Shown: positions 28,599-36,918, counted from the stretch's first letter. The stretch is DNA of 46,735 nucleotides from CAWFFV01 sp963814985 (GCA_963814985.1 CAWFFV010000005.1:1-46735), one strand, 5' to 3'. Translations and numbers: made by a program. The notes: a model not told the origin generated them from the sequence alone.

Positions 28599-29057
28599 AT
28601 GTCACGTGATATTACTACAACAAAACCAGAAGCAACCTTAACCATTAAGCAAATGGCCGCCCTGAGCGGCATGAGCGAATATACGCTGCGCTACTACGAA
28701 AAAATTGGGCTCATCGAGCCAATTCCCCGCGAGAAGAGCAGCGGCCATCGACGCTATAACACGGATACCGTACAGATAGTGGAGGCATTTGCGTGTCTGC
28801 GTACAAGCGGTTTTTCCCTCGACGACATGCGGCGGCACGTACGGATGTGGAAGCAGGGTGATGAAGCAGCCGCAGAGCAAAAATCGCTCTTTTTGGCATA
28901 CGCCGAAAAAGTCACGGAGGAAATCCGGCAGCTCACTATCCGACAACGATATCTGAGCGGGAAGGTGGCGTACTGGGATGCACGTCTCAATGGCAACCTG
29001 GAACTGGCAGAGCAGATTGCTGCTCAGAACTCCGAGATCACCAAAGAGTTGAAATGA
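28599..29057 (+). CDS. MerR-family transcriptional regulator
   Basis: A 152-residue protein with the MerR winged helix-turn-helix at 13-80 (LTIKQMAALSGMSEYTLRYY, then EKIGLIEPIPRE and HRRYNTDTV). A long dimerisation coiled coil follows (EKVTEEIRQLTIRQRYLSGK). No cysteine cluster is present, so it is not a metal sensor; it resembles the small-molecule/stress group. It sits directly behind its own 19-bp-spacer promoter, which implies autoregulation. The downstream dehydrogenase remnant and SDR are in the same transcript, with overlaps of a few bases. These would be the target genes. Confidence 0.93.
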   Translation: MSRDITTTKPEATLTIKQMAALSGMSEYTLRYYEKIGLIEPIPREKSSGHRRYNTDTVQIVEAFACLRTSGFSLDDMRRHVRMWKQGDEAAAEQKSLFLAYAEKVTEEIRQLTIRQRYLSGKVAYWDARLNGNLELAEQIAAQNSEITKELK

Positions 29058-29089
29058 CGAACGGCAAAGCAATATCTAAGGAGAGTAAA

Positions 29090-29500
29090 ATGCCGATGAT
29101 GAAAGCTGCGCGGGTGCCTCGCGCAGGTGGCAATTTTGAATTAGTCACCCTGCCTCTTCCTGAACCTCAAGCCGGCCAGGTACGCATCAAAGTGCAAGCC
29201 TGTGGGATCTGCCACAGCGATGCTCTGGTCAAAGAAGGAGGATTTCTGCCTATCGACTATCCTCGTATTCCCGGTCACGAGGTAGCAGGTGTTATTGATG
29301 CCGTTGGGACAGGCATCAGTTCCTGGCGAGTTGGTCAGCGTGTTGGCGTGGGCTGGCTCCTGGCCCTCTCGCCAGTCACCCTGGCTATCCCTGGCACTGG
29401 TTCCTTGGCCCACCTGGAGGAAAACATCGCTGCCGGTTCCATTACCCTCACCCCAGAGGAGCTCCCCGATCTTGACAGCACAGGAGAAGAACAGCGATGA
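29090..29500 (+). pseudogene. Chimera: alcohol dehydrogenase N-terminus fused to aldo/keto reductase C-terminus
   Basis: ATG 29090 is preferred because AAGGAGAG lies just before it; a start at 29054 overlapping the regulator stop is possible. Residues about 1-85 are the GroES-like domain of zinc alcohol dehydrogenase (QACGICHSDALVKEG, GHEVAGVIDAVG, VGQRVGVGW). Immediately after TGG at about 29354 the sequence becomes LLALSPVTLAIPGTGSLAHL and EENIAAGSITLTPEEL, the signature C-terminus of aldo/keto reductases. The Rossmann domain of the first and the TIM barrel of the second are both absent. A deletion joining two neighbouring genes in the same frame explains it. The protein is unlikely to be catalytic. 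It overlaps the SDR start by ATGA. Confidence 0.85.
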
Positions 29501-30420
29501 GCCAGACATATCCCACACACATCATCGTGATGACCGGGGCCACGTCTGGCATTGGGGCACAAGCCGTCAAACAACTCGCAGCCTCGCCTGATACGCTGAT
29601 TCTCACTGGGGTGCGTGGCCATGGGCGCACCGTGTCGGGAGCCGAAGTCTTCCCGCTTGACCTGGCATCGCTTGCCAGCGTGCGCGCTTTTGCGGATGAT
29701 ATTAAGCAGCGTCTGGGCAATGCGAAAATAGAGATGCTCGTCCTCAATGCCGGTGCCCAATTTCCCAGAGGTCAGCGCAGTGTTGACGGTTTTGAAATGA
29801 CGTTTGCCACCAACCACCTTTCGCATTATCTGCTGGCAAGACTGCTGATGCCAGACATGGCCGTAGGAGGTCGGTTGGTTCTCACCACGAGCGACACGCA
29901 TGATCCGGCAGTGATCCCCATAGGTCCCAGGACACTTAACCCGGAAGAGCTTGCCCATCCGAGCACAACAGGTTCCGGGGGCATGCGTGCCTATGCCGCC
30001 TCCAAACTCTGCAACCTCCTCACCGCACGGTCTTTCGCGGCACTCGATGCGGTTAAAGCCAAAAATATCCAGGTGATCGCCTACAACCCAGGCTTGACCG
30101 GCGGCACGTCGCTAGGGAACCTTCCCCCATTCGTGCGCTTCTTATTACTCCATGTTGTCCGTCCGATGTTACACGTCGTCAGCCTCTTCCAGCCTCCTTT
30201 CTATATGGGAACGCCAGAGCGAGCGGGGGAAGCGCTCGCCGGGCTGGCGTCAGGGAAAGTGACCCCTCCACCGGGCCGGGTGTATGCCTCCCTGGTAAAA
30301 GGGAAACTGACGTTTCCTGACCCCTCAGAACTAGCGCGGAGCGACGAGGCACGCGACCAATTGTGGCGTGAAAGCGCGGTCATGGTTGGTCTTCAGGTCG
30401 AATCGGCCAGAGCTCGGTGA
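29497..30420 (+). CDS. Short-chain dehydrogenase/reductase
   Basis: A 307-residue classical/extended SDR: TGATSGIG cofactor loop (13-20), LNAG (83-86), Ser132, and YAASK with Y166 and K170. The C-terminal PGLTGGTSLG and GTPERAGEALAGLASG resemble retinol-dehydrogenase- or WW-oxidoreductase-like SDRs. It uses NAD(P)H to reduce or oxidise a carbonyl/alcohol; the substrate is unknown. The start overlaps the chimera stop by four bases, and the gene is the last of the MerR-controlled transcript. It appears intact. Confidence 0.93.
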   Translation: MSQTYPTHIIVMTGATSGIGAQAVKQLAASPDTLILTGVRGHGRTVSGAEVFPLDLASLASVRAFADDIKQRLGNAKIEMLVLNAGAQFPRGQRSVDGFEMTFATNHLSHYLLARLLMPDMAVGGRLVLTTSDTHDPAVIPIGPRTLNPEELAHPSTTGSGGMRAYAASKLCNLLTARSFAALDAVKAKNIQVIAYNPGLTGGTSLGNLPPFVRFLLLHVVRPMLHVVSLFQPPFYMGTPERAGEALAGLASGKVTPPPGRVYASLVKGKLTFPDPSELARSDEARDQLWRESAVMVGLQVESARAR

Positions 30421-30656
30421 AACACTGGCAACCACGAACGCAACGGTTTTGGCACACATGGAAAGAGGTATCAGCCCTATCGAACAGGACCTAGAAGTGG
30501 TGATGGCAGACTTTGGGCGAACACTGATCGCATGGTGAAGCAGATGCTATTCTTCATTTGTTGCAAGTGAAATAGTAAGCGAGCTAAGGAACTTCAGGAA
30601 CTATACGCCATTTACAGACGACAAGCCAGTGGCGATACTAGCAGAGAGCCATAAAT
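30421..30656. other. intergenic, no supported gene
   Basis: Spacer after the SDR stop and before the terminator hairpin. One frame could be a remnant (EVVMADFGRTLIAW) but is too short to name. Confidence 0.4.
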
Positions 30657-30699
30657 AAAATAGAGCCAGTAGAGTATGTGCTACTGGCTCTATTTTATT
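30657..30699 (+). terminator. Strong terminator of the MerR-SDR operon
   Basis: AAAATAGAGCCAGTAG and CTACTGGCTCTATTTT form a perfect 16-bp stem around eight bases, followed by ATTCC. It is A-rich before and T-rich after, so it may work in both directions. Confidence 0.88.
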
Positions 30700-31258
30700 C
30701 CCGACGAACACCGTGCGTTCGTTACTCGTGAACTAATTGCCGCATCCATTTGTTCGCCGTACTGATGCCAAGTGGATGGGTGTAACACCTGACTACCCAT
30801 ACGCATTAAGTTAAGAATAATTCGAGTTGCCAATCCAAGCCATCGAGTAAAAGCTGAGCAGTACGGGGGTATACCCACATTCTTTCAAAGAAGCATACAA
30901 TAATAGGATCAAAAATCACTCCGCTAGTATGCACAGTCTGTGGGTACACACATTTTTTCGTAAATCCTGAAGATTTCCGCGACTAACCCGTCACGCGATC
31001 CAATGTTGCTATACAGATTAACTCCTGGGACTACAACTGCTGGATAACATTGCTCTTCAGCTCATGTGTTCTAACACAACCAGGAGCCAAAAACAAGGCA
31101 AAATACCAGTAGAGCCTGATGAATTTCCACCATGCGCACGCACTCTACAAGCTCTGTTACGCCGAGATATCAGAGCAGTTTTTGTGATGTCGAAATGACA
31201 TCATCATTCCAGCTTCACTCCACTTTTCATACGTTATGAGCAAGTTTTGACACTAATC
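30700..31258. other. intergenic, no supported gene
   Basis: About 560 bases between the operon terminator and the dispersed repeat. No frame with a ribosome site or motif was found on either strand. Confidence 0.5.
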
Positions 31259-31259
31259 A

Positions 31260-31413
31260 TATCGGTCCTCTTCCAGGAGCAACTCACTGGCGCAGGAGAC
31301 CACCCTCCCTCGCCAGAGAGCAGATCGCTCCGTCCAATTCCTGGAGCATCTCGACAGGCACAAGGAACGAAACCTGCCTGCTTTTTACGGCTGTCTCGTT
31401 CTACTCCTCTTGG
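31260..31413 (-). repeat. ~150-bp dispersed repeat with conserved hairpin, copy 2
   Basis: Opposite-strand partner of 14218-14371. CTGGCG and CGCCAG form a perfect six-pair stem around an inner GGAG / CTCC stem. It starts inside the last codons of the peroxiredoxin frame (GGTATATCCA) and extends past its stop. Confidence 0.65.
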
Positions 31414-32126
31414 ATATACCATGTGTCTTCTCCATCCAACTGAGAATACCCTTCCAGGATCAGCGTGTCTTCTGGATTATCCATCACCTGTACCACTTTA
31501 CGCCACTGTTTGGCCGCCACAAACGCGATAGACAGCGTACACTCGTTTGTAGCCAGGAACGAAGGCGCAGCCACGCCTTCGTTTTTCCGGTTGCAAGCAG
31601 ACCTTATTTCAGGGTCTTGAGAAATCTTGAGCGACTCTTCCACATGTTTTGTCGTAGCCATTTGGGACGAGAAGATATGGCGCACAATTCCCTGTTTGTC
31701 AATGATATAGGTGACACGTCCTGGTAAGATCCCAAATGTCGTCGGGACACCATAGTTCTTTCTCAGTTCGCCATTCCTGTCACTCAGCAGAAGAAAGGGC
31801 AGGTTGTATTTGCTGGCAAATTGCTGGTGAGACTTCTCACTGTCGGAACTGACGCCAATGACTTCAGCTCCCGCTTCCTTGAAGATTTCGTAGCTATCGC
31901 GAAAGGAACACGCCTCAGCCGTACAAGGAGGCGCGTTATCTTTCGGGTAAAAAAAGAGGACAACTGCTCGGTGCCCATGAAAATCGTTCAGACTGACACG
32001 TTGTCCGTTCTGTGTGGGCAAGGAAAAGTTGGGAGCCCGATCTCCTCTCTAAATCGGTTTCTGACTCATCTTCTCCCTGCTCATTGGTTGCTGAAGGGTT
32101 CCACCTGGAATTGGTTCTGTCGTCAT
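31401..32126 (-). pseudogene. Peroxiredoxin (Bcp/PrxQ type) with in-frame TAG and foreign C-terminal tail
   Basis: ATG 32126 follows AAGGAG and opens MTTEPIPGGTLQQPMSREK. TAG occurs at 32049-32051 (codon 26, expected CAG), after which the frame continues with GDRAPNFSLPTQNG. The thiol core is FFYPKDNAPPCTAEACSFRD (peroxidatic and resolving Cys). VIGVSSDSEKSHQQF and PGRVTYIIDKQGIVRH follow. The normal family length ends near HVEESLKI. Instead about 60 more residues follow, including AKQWRKVVQVMDNPEDTLIL and EGYSQLDGEDTWYIQEE, which do not belong to the fold and look like the end of another gene. A start after the nonsense codon is possible (TTG 32021) but lacks a clear ribosome site. Upstream lies the same promoter-like motif as for the sigma factor. 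Confidence 0.85.
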
Positions 32127-32179
32127 AGGTTTGCTCCTTGTTCTTGTCAAATCAAGAGAGGTCGTTTTTCCTCTCTACC

Positions 32180-32216
32180 AACTTAGACCAACGTTTTCTC
32201 GTTTTGTGACAGTTTC
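32180..32216 (-). promoter_or_regulatory. ECF-type promoter before the peroxiredoxin
   Basis: On the minus strand GAAACTGTCACAAA (32216-32203) is followed 14 bases later by GTCT. The identical 14-mer and the same distance to GTCT occur before the sigma-factor gene, so both are likely recognised by that sigma factor. Confidence 0.7.
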
Positions 32217-32225
32217 AAACCGCTC

Positions 32226-33113
32226 TCACTGTACATCTGCATCGAGGTGGAAGACCTGGCGGAATTCTGGCGTATTGATGAGGCGACGCACGGTGATCAC
32301 TTGATCAGGAGGGGCAAAGAAGGGCTGTTCCCGAAAAATGCTGGCATATTGCTGGTCGATCAACGAGCCGATTTCCTCGACCATGCTGGGAGCAAGCGCA
32401 GAAATCTGTCCGATTCGGTCACGAGTGAATTGGCGACGATTGGGATCCACGTAGCCCCGCTCGATAAACGAGCGGGTTTTCCGGGCACATCGACAGGGAT
32501 TCGACTGATTGATGAGGCCACACTTCTTCTGCATATAACTGTAGAGATCATGGCGTGCGCGCGTCAGCAATTGGCGGAAGTTGCTGGGCGAAAGGTCCAT
32601 CAGCACTGCTCCAAGTTCGCTCTTGACTCCCAGCAACTCTCCCAAAATGTAGACCAGCCGTTGTCGCTGATCCAGACAAAGAAGCATACCTTTCGTACAG
32701 CGAATTTTTGCTTCCTCAATGAGTACAGGAAGCGGAAGAGAGCCATCTGCTGGATCTAATAACGTTTGATCTGGAGTTTCATCCATCAATCTTCCCAATT
32801 CGGAGAAGGTGATTTCCCTCTGCTTGTGTTTGAGATTGAGGATATGGTTCACCACAATCCGATAGAGCCATGTTCTGAAGCGACTTTTTCCCTGAAAGGT
32901 ACTGAGTTTTGTCAGGATCTTGAGGAGCACCTCTTGCGTGATGTCCTCCGCTTCCTCGCGTTCTCGAACCATACGAACAGCGATATTAAAAATCCAGGCT
33001 TGATGCCGCTGGATCAGTTGCTCAAGCGCGTCTAAATTCCCATTTTGGGCCTGAGCTGCCAGGTTTTCATCGGTGACATCAGAAGAGATGACTTCCAGGA
33101 ATGGGTTATACAT
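32226..33113 (-). CDS. ECF RNA polymerase sigma factor with C-terminal extension
   Basis: ATG 33113 (after AAAGGA) is preferred to an upstream TTG. Region 2 is clear: NGNLDALEQLIQRHQAWIFN, then EEAEDITQEVLLKI and FRTWLYRIVVNHI. Region 4 is helix-turn-helix-like (LLGVKSELGAVLMDLSPSNF then RQLLTRARHDL), more diverged than usual. After it comes an extension of about 95 residues with CGLINQSNPCRCARKTRSFI and FTRDRIGQISALAPSMVEEI. Such tails can replace an anti-sigma factor in controlling activity, and the clustered cysteines suggest metal or redox sensing. No anti-sigma gene is adjacent. The conserved upstream motif implies autoregulation and control of the peroxiredoxin. Confidence 0.92.
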   Translation of the reverse strand: MYNPFLEVISSDVTDENLAAQAQNGNLDALEQLIQRHQAWIFNIAVRMVREREEAEDITQEVLLKILTKLSTFQGKSRFRTWLYRIVVNHILNLKHKQREITFSELGRLMDETPDQTLLDPADGSLPLPVLIEEAKIRCTKGMLLCLDQRQRLVYILGELLGVKSELGAVLMDLSPSNFRQLLTRARHDLYSYMQKKCGLINQSNPCRCARKTRSFIERGYVDPNRRQFTRDRIGQISALAPSMVEEIGSLIDQQYASIFREQPFFAPPDQVITVRRLINTPEFRQVFHLDADVQ

Positions 33114-33167
33114 AACAGATCCTTTCTCCAAAGAAGGGCGTTCTTTGAGAGTTCTTGTCTCTCATCA

Positions 33168-33203
33168 GTAGAGACACGTCTGATCTCTCTTTGTGACAGT
33201 TTC
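33168..33203 (-). promoter_or_regulatory. ECF-type promoter before the sigma-factor gene
   Basis: GAAACTGTCACAAA (33203-33190 on the minus strand) and GTCT 14 bases later match the peroxiredoxin promoter. GACGT overlaps the likely -10. The start codon is about 55 bases downstream. Confidence 0.7.
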
Positions 33204-33364
33204 CAGCCCTCTTTCGCGAGGGGTGAACGTCGATTTTGCGCACCGAGAGTCCTCACTTGAGGAGATCCCTGATCCGCTTGCTGATTGCGCGCCTGGTCTT
33301 GACCCAGAAAAACATGAGAGGGAAACTTGAAGGAGGAGACCCCTCCACGGAAAGGGAGAAGATC

Positions 33365-33445
33365 ACGCAGAAGGAACAGCGTCCCTTTACGAGAGAATTC
33401 AAGGGAGAAGCGGCGCAACGTGCAAAATCAAGCCAGAAGCCATGA
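33365..33445 (+). pseudogene. IS3-family OrfA N-terminal fragment
   Basis: The plus-strand frame KEQRPFTREFKGEAAQRAKS followed by SQKP and a stop closely resembles the first 25 residues of IS3-type OrfA (a helix-turn-helix protein). Nothing downstream continues it, so only a stub remains. Confidence 0.5.
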
Positions 33446-33509
33446 GCACAGAGAGCACGCGATTGAGGCATTGCGTAACGCGTCCCCTTCATCATTGGTG
33501 TCGGCTCAG

Positions 33510-34184
33510 TTACGAGAGAGGTTCCTCAGGAATGGAGATCATCTCTCGTATCAATTCCATTTTGCGGTTATAACGGGGCTCGATTCCCAACTGATGATGA
33601 TGGTTTTTGATCGCTCCCTCATGCTCCTTGAGATAGGCGTTGATCACCTCGTGACGGATGGTTTTGAGTTGGTAGATGAGCCCAGCATTGATATGCCACC
33701 GATCACGGGGTTGGGCTTGCTCATTATGCCGCATGAGAGTGAGAACGATACGACGAACCCGCTCCCGTGCAGCTTCAGGCATCCGAATATGTTCTAATTG
33801 GGAATAGGGAAGCGTGGTAAAATCCGTTTGCTGATATTTTTGGGCACGTTTCTGAGCCCCAGCTTTATAACTCTCCCGTTTCCCCAGAGTTCCCTCAAAG
33901 TAGGAGAGAGGCTCCTGATACCCCTCCTCAACAGCCTTGCCAAAGAGGGTGTCGACCTGGTCAAGAGACACTCCCCAGCGTTGCTGGAGATGCGTGCTCA
34001 CAGCCACATCCTGCTTCTCACTCTGATACACGGCGAGAAGGGCTCTCAGCGTCTCCAAGGGGGTAGATGCTTGCACCGCTTCGGAAAAAGGAGCCACCAA
34101 CGCCTCCATCTGCCGATACCAGGCAGCCTCATTCAAGAGTGCCCCAACCAACTCCTGTTGATGAGCCAGGCTTCGCCGCTCCAT
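33510..34184 (-). CDS. C-terminal part of the protelomerase-like protein, separated by one TAA
   Basis: A 224-residue frame in the same reading phase as the protelomerase-like gene upstream. The codons between the TAA at 34299-34301 and this ATG are also open and encode a basic linker (RKKKGTQGEQHPVRPKKRS, then LPQQKTLFDAE). The domain is helical and charged, with PEAARERVRRIVLTLMRHNE, PRDRWHINAGLIYQL and HHHQLGIEPRYNRK, consistent with DNA binding. No ribosome site with proper spacing precedes ATG 34184. I infer that it was the C-terminal DNA-binding domain of one protein of about 637 residues. As a separate gene it would be an unknown protein. Confidence 0.65.
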   Translation of the reverse strand: MERRSLAHQQELVGALLNEAAWYRQMEALVAPFSEAVQASTPLETLRALLAVYQSEKQDVAVSTHLQQRWGVSLDQVDTLFGKAVEEGYQEPLSYFEGTLGKRESYKAGAQKRAQKYQQTDFTTLPYSQLEHIRMPEAARERVRRIVLTLMRHNEQAQPRDRWHINAGLIYQLKTIRHEVINAYLKEHEGAIKNHHHQLGIEPRYNRKMELIREMISIPEEPLS

Positions 34185-34298
34185 CTCCGCATCAAAGAGG
34201 GTCTTCTGTTGAGGGAGGCAATTGATGATGGAGCGCTTCTTCGGTCGAACCGGATGCTGCTCACCCTGGGTTCCTTTCTTCTTTCTCGCAGGGCTGGT

Positions 34299-35423
34299 TT
34301 AAATCACAGGTTGCTGTTTCATCTCCTCCCACTCCTTTCGAAATTCATCAAGCACCTCAACGCCAGGTTTGGTGCCCAGCCAGATGCCACGGCGACCATC
34401 AATATTGCCATGACCATCACCAATCACATAGTCCATATAATGTAACGTGCTATCCAGGTTCGCTCGTTTCTTCTCATCTTGCTCACGAAAATACCAATAA
34501 TGACCGAGAATATGCGCCATATACTGGATGTCAAAGACCGCAGGCGGGCAATGATAGAGCACACACAAGCGCCCATAAATGGAACGGGAGAGATGGGTAT
34601 AGAGGTTTTGCCCCTCATCTCTCTTCGGGATCAGCGCACTTAGATGCTGATCCGCCATCTGCCGCAGAACCGGGCCAAAGCGTTGACTGACCGCATCATT
34701 GCTCATCTGAGAACAATCCTGCAGGTGACGCAAGCGGGCAACAGCCTCAAGCACCAGATCCGCAGGCACCAGCGTGGGAATCTCATACGCCTCTAAATCG
34801 TATTCCTTTGTCTTTAATTGCCCTTTAAACCAGAGCGTAGAGGCCGTCTTCGGAGAGAAAACCGCCGTTTTGAGGACTTCGGTCATCCGACGTCCGGTGT
34901 TGATCGTCACTGCGAGGGCCAAGTGATACCATTCCTCACGACGAAGGAGGTCTTCAGAAAGATGAACAATTGCATCGGGATCCTCAATCCGTTGCTGTTC
35001 ACGCAACCGACGGGCAAAGCGCCCCTCACTATCGGTATTGATCCGCTGCCATTCCTCCAATGAGAAGTTAAGATGCTTGAGGGCGATGTGCTCGTCCATC
35101 TTCGTCTTCGGGTTCTTCCAACGATTGGCACGCGTCAGAGGGAGCTGCTCCCGAAGAGCATTGCGGGCATGCCGCAGCGGCTCTTGGAGAGAACTTTCAA
35201 CGACCATCGTCGGGCGTGCACGCCAGGCCGCGATCTCCTCCTGACAGATCCGTGCAATCTCCCCTTCTTCGGCCACCCCTAAGGGCCGCAACCGATCAAG
35301 CAACCCACCGGCTGCAAATAATCGCTCGTCTTGCCATCTGGTGATCTCTCCCATACTATCATGCCATCCTCTCTTCTTGTCATCATCATTACCTATTGTA
35401 CTACATCTTTTGGTAAGTGTCAA
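34299..35423 (-). CDS. Protelomerase (telomere resolvase)-family protein
   Basis: A 374-residue frame from 35423; ATG 35354 (residue 24) is an alternative start. Features of the tyrosine-recombinase-like catalytic domain of telomere resolvases, in order: TGRRMTEVLKT (Arg at 178/179), a basic hairpin GQLKTKEYDLEAYEIPTLV (K204/K206), YTHLSRSIYGRLCVLYHCPP (H277, R280), MAHILGHY (H308) and STLHYMDYVIGDG (Y329 or Y332 as nucleophile). The pattern fits protelomerase-family proteins that I recall from cyanobacteria and Ktedonobacteria. Such enzymes cut a palindromic site and rejoin it as closed hairpin ends. The TAA at its end is in frame with the next reading frame, so the protein may be truncated. 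A 20-bp inverted repeat flanks the upstream region. Confidence 0.75.
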   Translation of the reverse strand: MTLTKRCSTIGNDDDKKRGWHDSMGEITRWQDERLFAAGGLLDRLRPLGVAEEGEIARICQEEIAAWRARPTMVVESSLQEPLRHARNALREQLPLTRANRWKNPKTKMDEHIALKHLNFSLEEWQRINTDSEGRFARRLREQQRIEDPDAIVHLSEDLLRREEWYHLALAVTINTGRRMTEVLKTAVFSPKTASTLWFKGQLKTKEYDLEAYEIPTLVPADLVLEAVARLRHLQDCSQMSNDAVSQRFGPVLRQMADQHLSALIPKRDEGQNLYTHLSRSIYGRLCVLYHCPPAVFDIQYMAHILGHYWYFREQDEKKRANLDSTLHYMDYVIGDGHGNIDGRRGIWLGTKPGVEVLDEFRKEWEEMKQQPVI

Positions 35424-35566
35424 GGCTCTACCTCCAATCCTCTTGTAGACATATTGCCCACGGGTTGTGCAACGAGATGCAGCCCGTCAGTGACTGGCTT
35501 GAGAGTGTCTGTGATTGCTTTCCTCGTTTCACAAGGGGGAGATATTTCTCACCTGTGATCAGCAAA

Positions 35567-36908
35567 CTCTCTCCCCGACAGAAAATTTGTTCTAGGAAGA
35601 AGAGATAAAGAAAAAGCGGTAAAAGGAGAGAAAAGGCAAGCAAACAAGAAGAGATCGTCCTCTCTGAAAAGCAAAAAAACAATCAGGAGGACGATCATGA
35701 ATGCATCCGACCTATTATGAGATCAATGGACCAAACAAGTCAAGGAGGTGTTTCCGAAGTTGCACCACTATCAACAAGAAACGTTGGCGTTCGTGGTCCA
35801 AGGGATCATCCAATCAGGAAACGCAGTGATGCAGAGAGTATCAGAAGCAGTATGGGAATATACAGAGAGTGATACCAAAATGGTGAGTCATGAGCGACGT
35901 TTGCAGAGATTTGTGGCAAATGACCGTATTGATGTAGAAGTACACTGGAAGGATTTTATCCGGAAAATATTGCCATACTGGGAGAAGAAGCGAGTAACGT
36001 TTATTCTGGATATGACGCCCTATACGCAAGAGGCAACAATTGTATATTTAGGAATATTGGTGCAATCACGGATATTACCCGTAGCATGGTGCGTCATGCC
36101 ACAGCAAGAACCTTGGGATGAGGGACAATGGGAGATCATTGATCGGCTGTTTGATCAGGTATCTTCGCATTTGAGCAGCGCTGAATGCACATTTCTGGCC
36201 GATCGTGGACTCAGTTGCTTGAGGCTCATTCAACAGTGCCACAAGCTGGGATGGCATTACGTGCTCCGCATCAAAAATGAGGAGTGGTTTCGACGAGCAT
36301 TTCGCCATTATTATCGAGATTGGGAACAAGGCAAGCAGATCGTGAAGAAAGAAGGCGATCAGTGGTACGGCAAGGTTCTCGTGTGGAAAGAGCATCAGTT
36401 TTAAATATGGCTTAGTGCGTGTTGGGAACCAGGATACGAGCATGCATGGTTTTTACTCTCAGACCGGAAAGCATCACATAAACGGGTGAGTGAGTATGCA
36501 AAGCGTATGAAAGTTGAAGCAACCTTTCAGGATACGAAAAGCCGAGGATGTCTGATTGAGTGTAGTCGCTTTACAAACCGAGAACATCTCTCTCTATGGC
36601 TCTTCGCGGTGTTTCTCTCAATTTGGTGGATTGCACATTTAGGGTGTAGTTGTCTTCATCATGGGCATCGAGAGCAGGTGGATCGAAAAGATCGACGTGA
36701 CAAAGGGATGTTGCGCATTGGCCGCTTGTGGCTCAAAGCAATTCTCAAGAAGGCCAATCGGGTTCTTTGTCCCAAAAACCTCCGTCTGGTCAAGACACAA
36801 TTGACCAATTGCTTGCCTTTTTCGCGTCGAAATCAACGCCTGTGTTTCTCTATTTACACTTAATGACTGTTTTACCAATATAGAACAAATTTTCTGTCGG
36901 GGAGAGAG
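35567..36908 (+). mobile_element. IS4-type insertion sequence, copy 1 (1342 bp)
   Basis: Inverted ends CTCTCTCCCCGACAGAAAAT and its complement are perfect for at least 26 bases. GATCAGCAAA is directly repeated at 35557-35566 and 36909-36918 as a 10-bp target duplication. It is inserted upstream of the protelomerase gene. Copy 2 is at 43113-44464. Confidence 0.93.
35697..36863 (+). pseudogene. IS4-type transposase with two nonsense codons
   Basis: Compared with the intact copy at 43253-44419, this gene has TGA at 35718-35720 (TTA in the other copy) and TAA at 36402-36404 (GAA in the other copy). Both are transversions. The rest of the frame is preserved, including LDMTPY (first Asp), FLADRGLSC (second Asp) and VEATFQDTKSRG (Glu region). 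It cannot make a full transposase, but the intact copy could mobilise the element in trans. Confidence 0.92.
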
Positions 36909-36918
36909 GATCAGCAAA

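Noticed and set aside
30690..30878. Minus-strand 62-codon frame after the operon terminator
   Set aside because: No ribosome site or motif, and it begins within AT-rich spacer.
31260..31413. Cobalamin-riboswitch-like motif (GCAGGAGACCACCC) in the dispersed repeat
   Set aside because: The rest of the cobalamin riboswitch core is absent and the strand and position do not suit a downstream gene.
33365..33445. Possible complete IS3 element
   Set aside because: Only the first 25 or so residues of an OrfA-like protein are readable; no OrfB and no inverted ends are nearby, so only a fragment is called.
3917..36863. Alternative genetic code or stop-codon recoding
   Set aside because: All three stop codons terminate intact genes in this window, and different stops are involved in the broken genes, so simple nonsense mutation is the better explanation.
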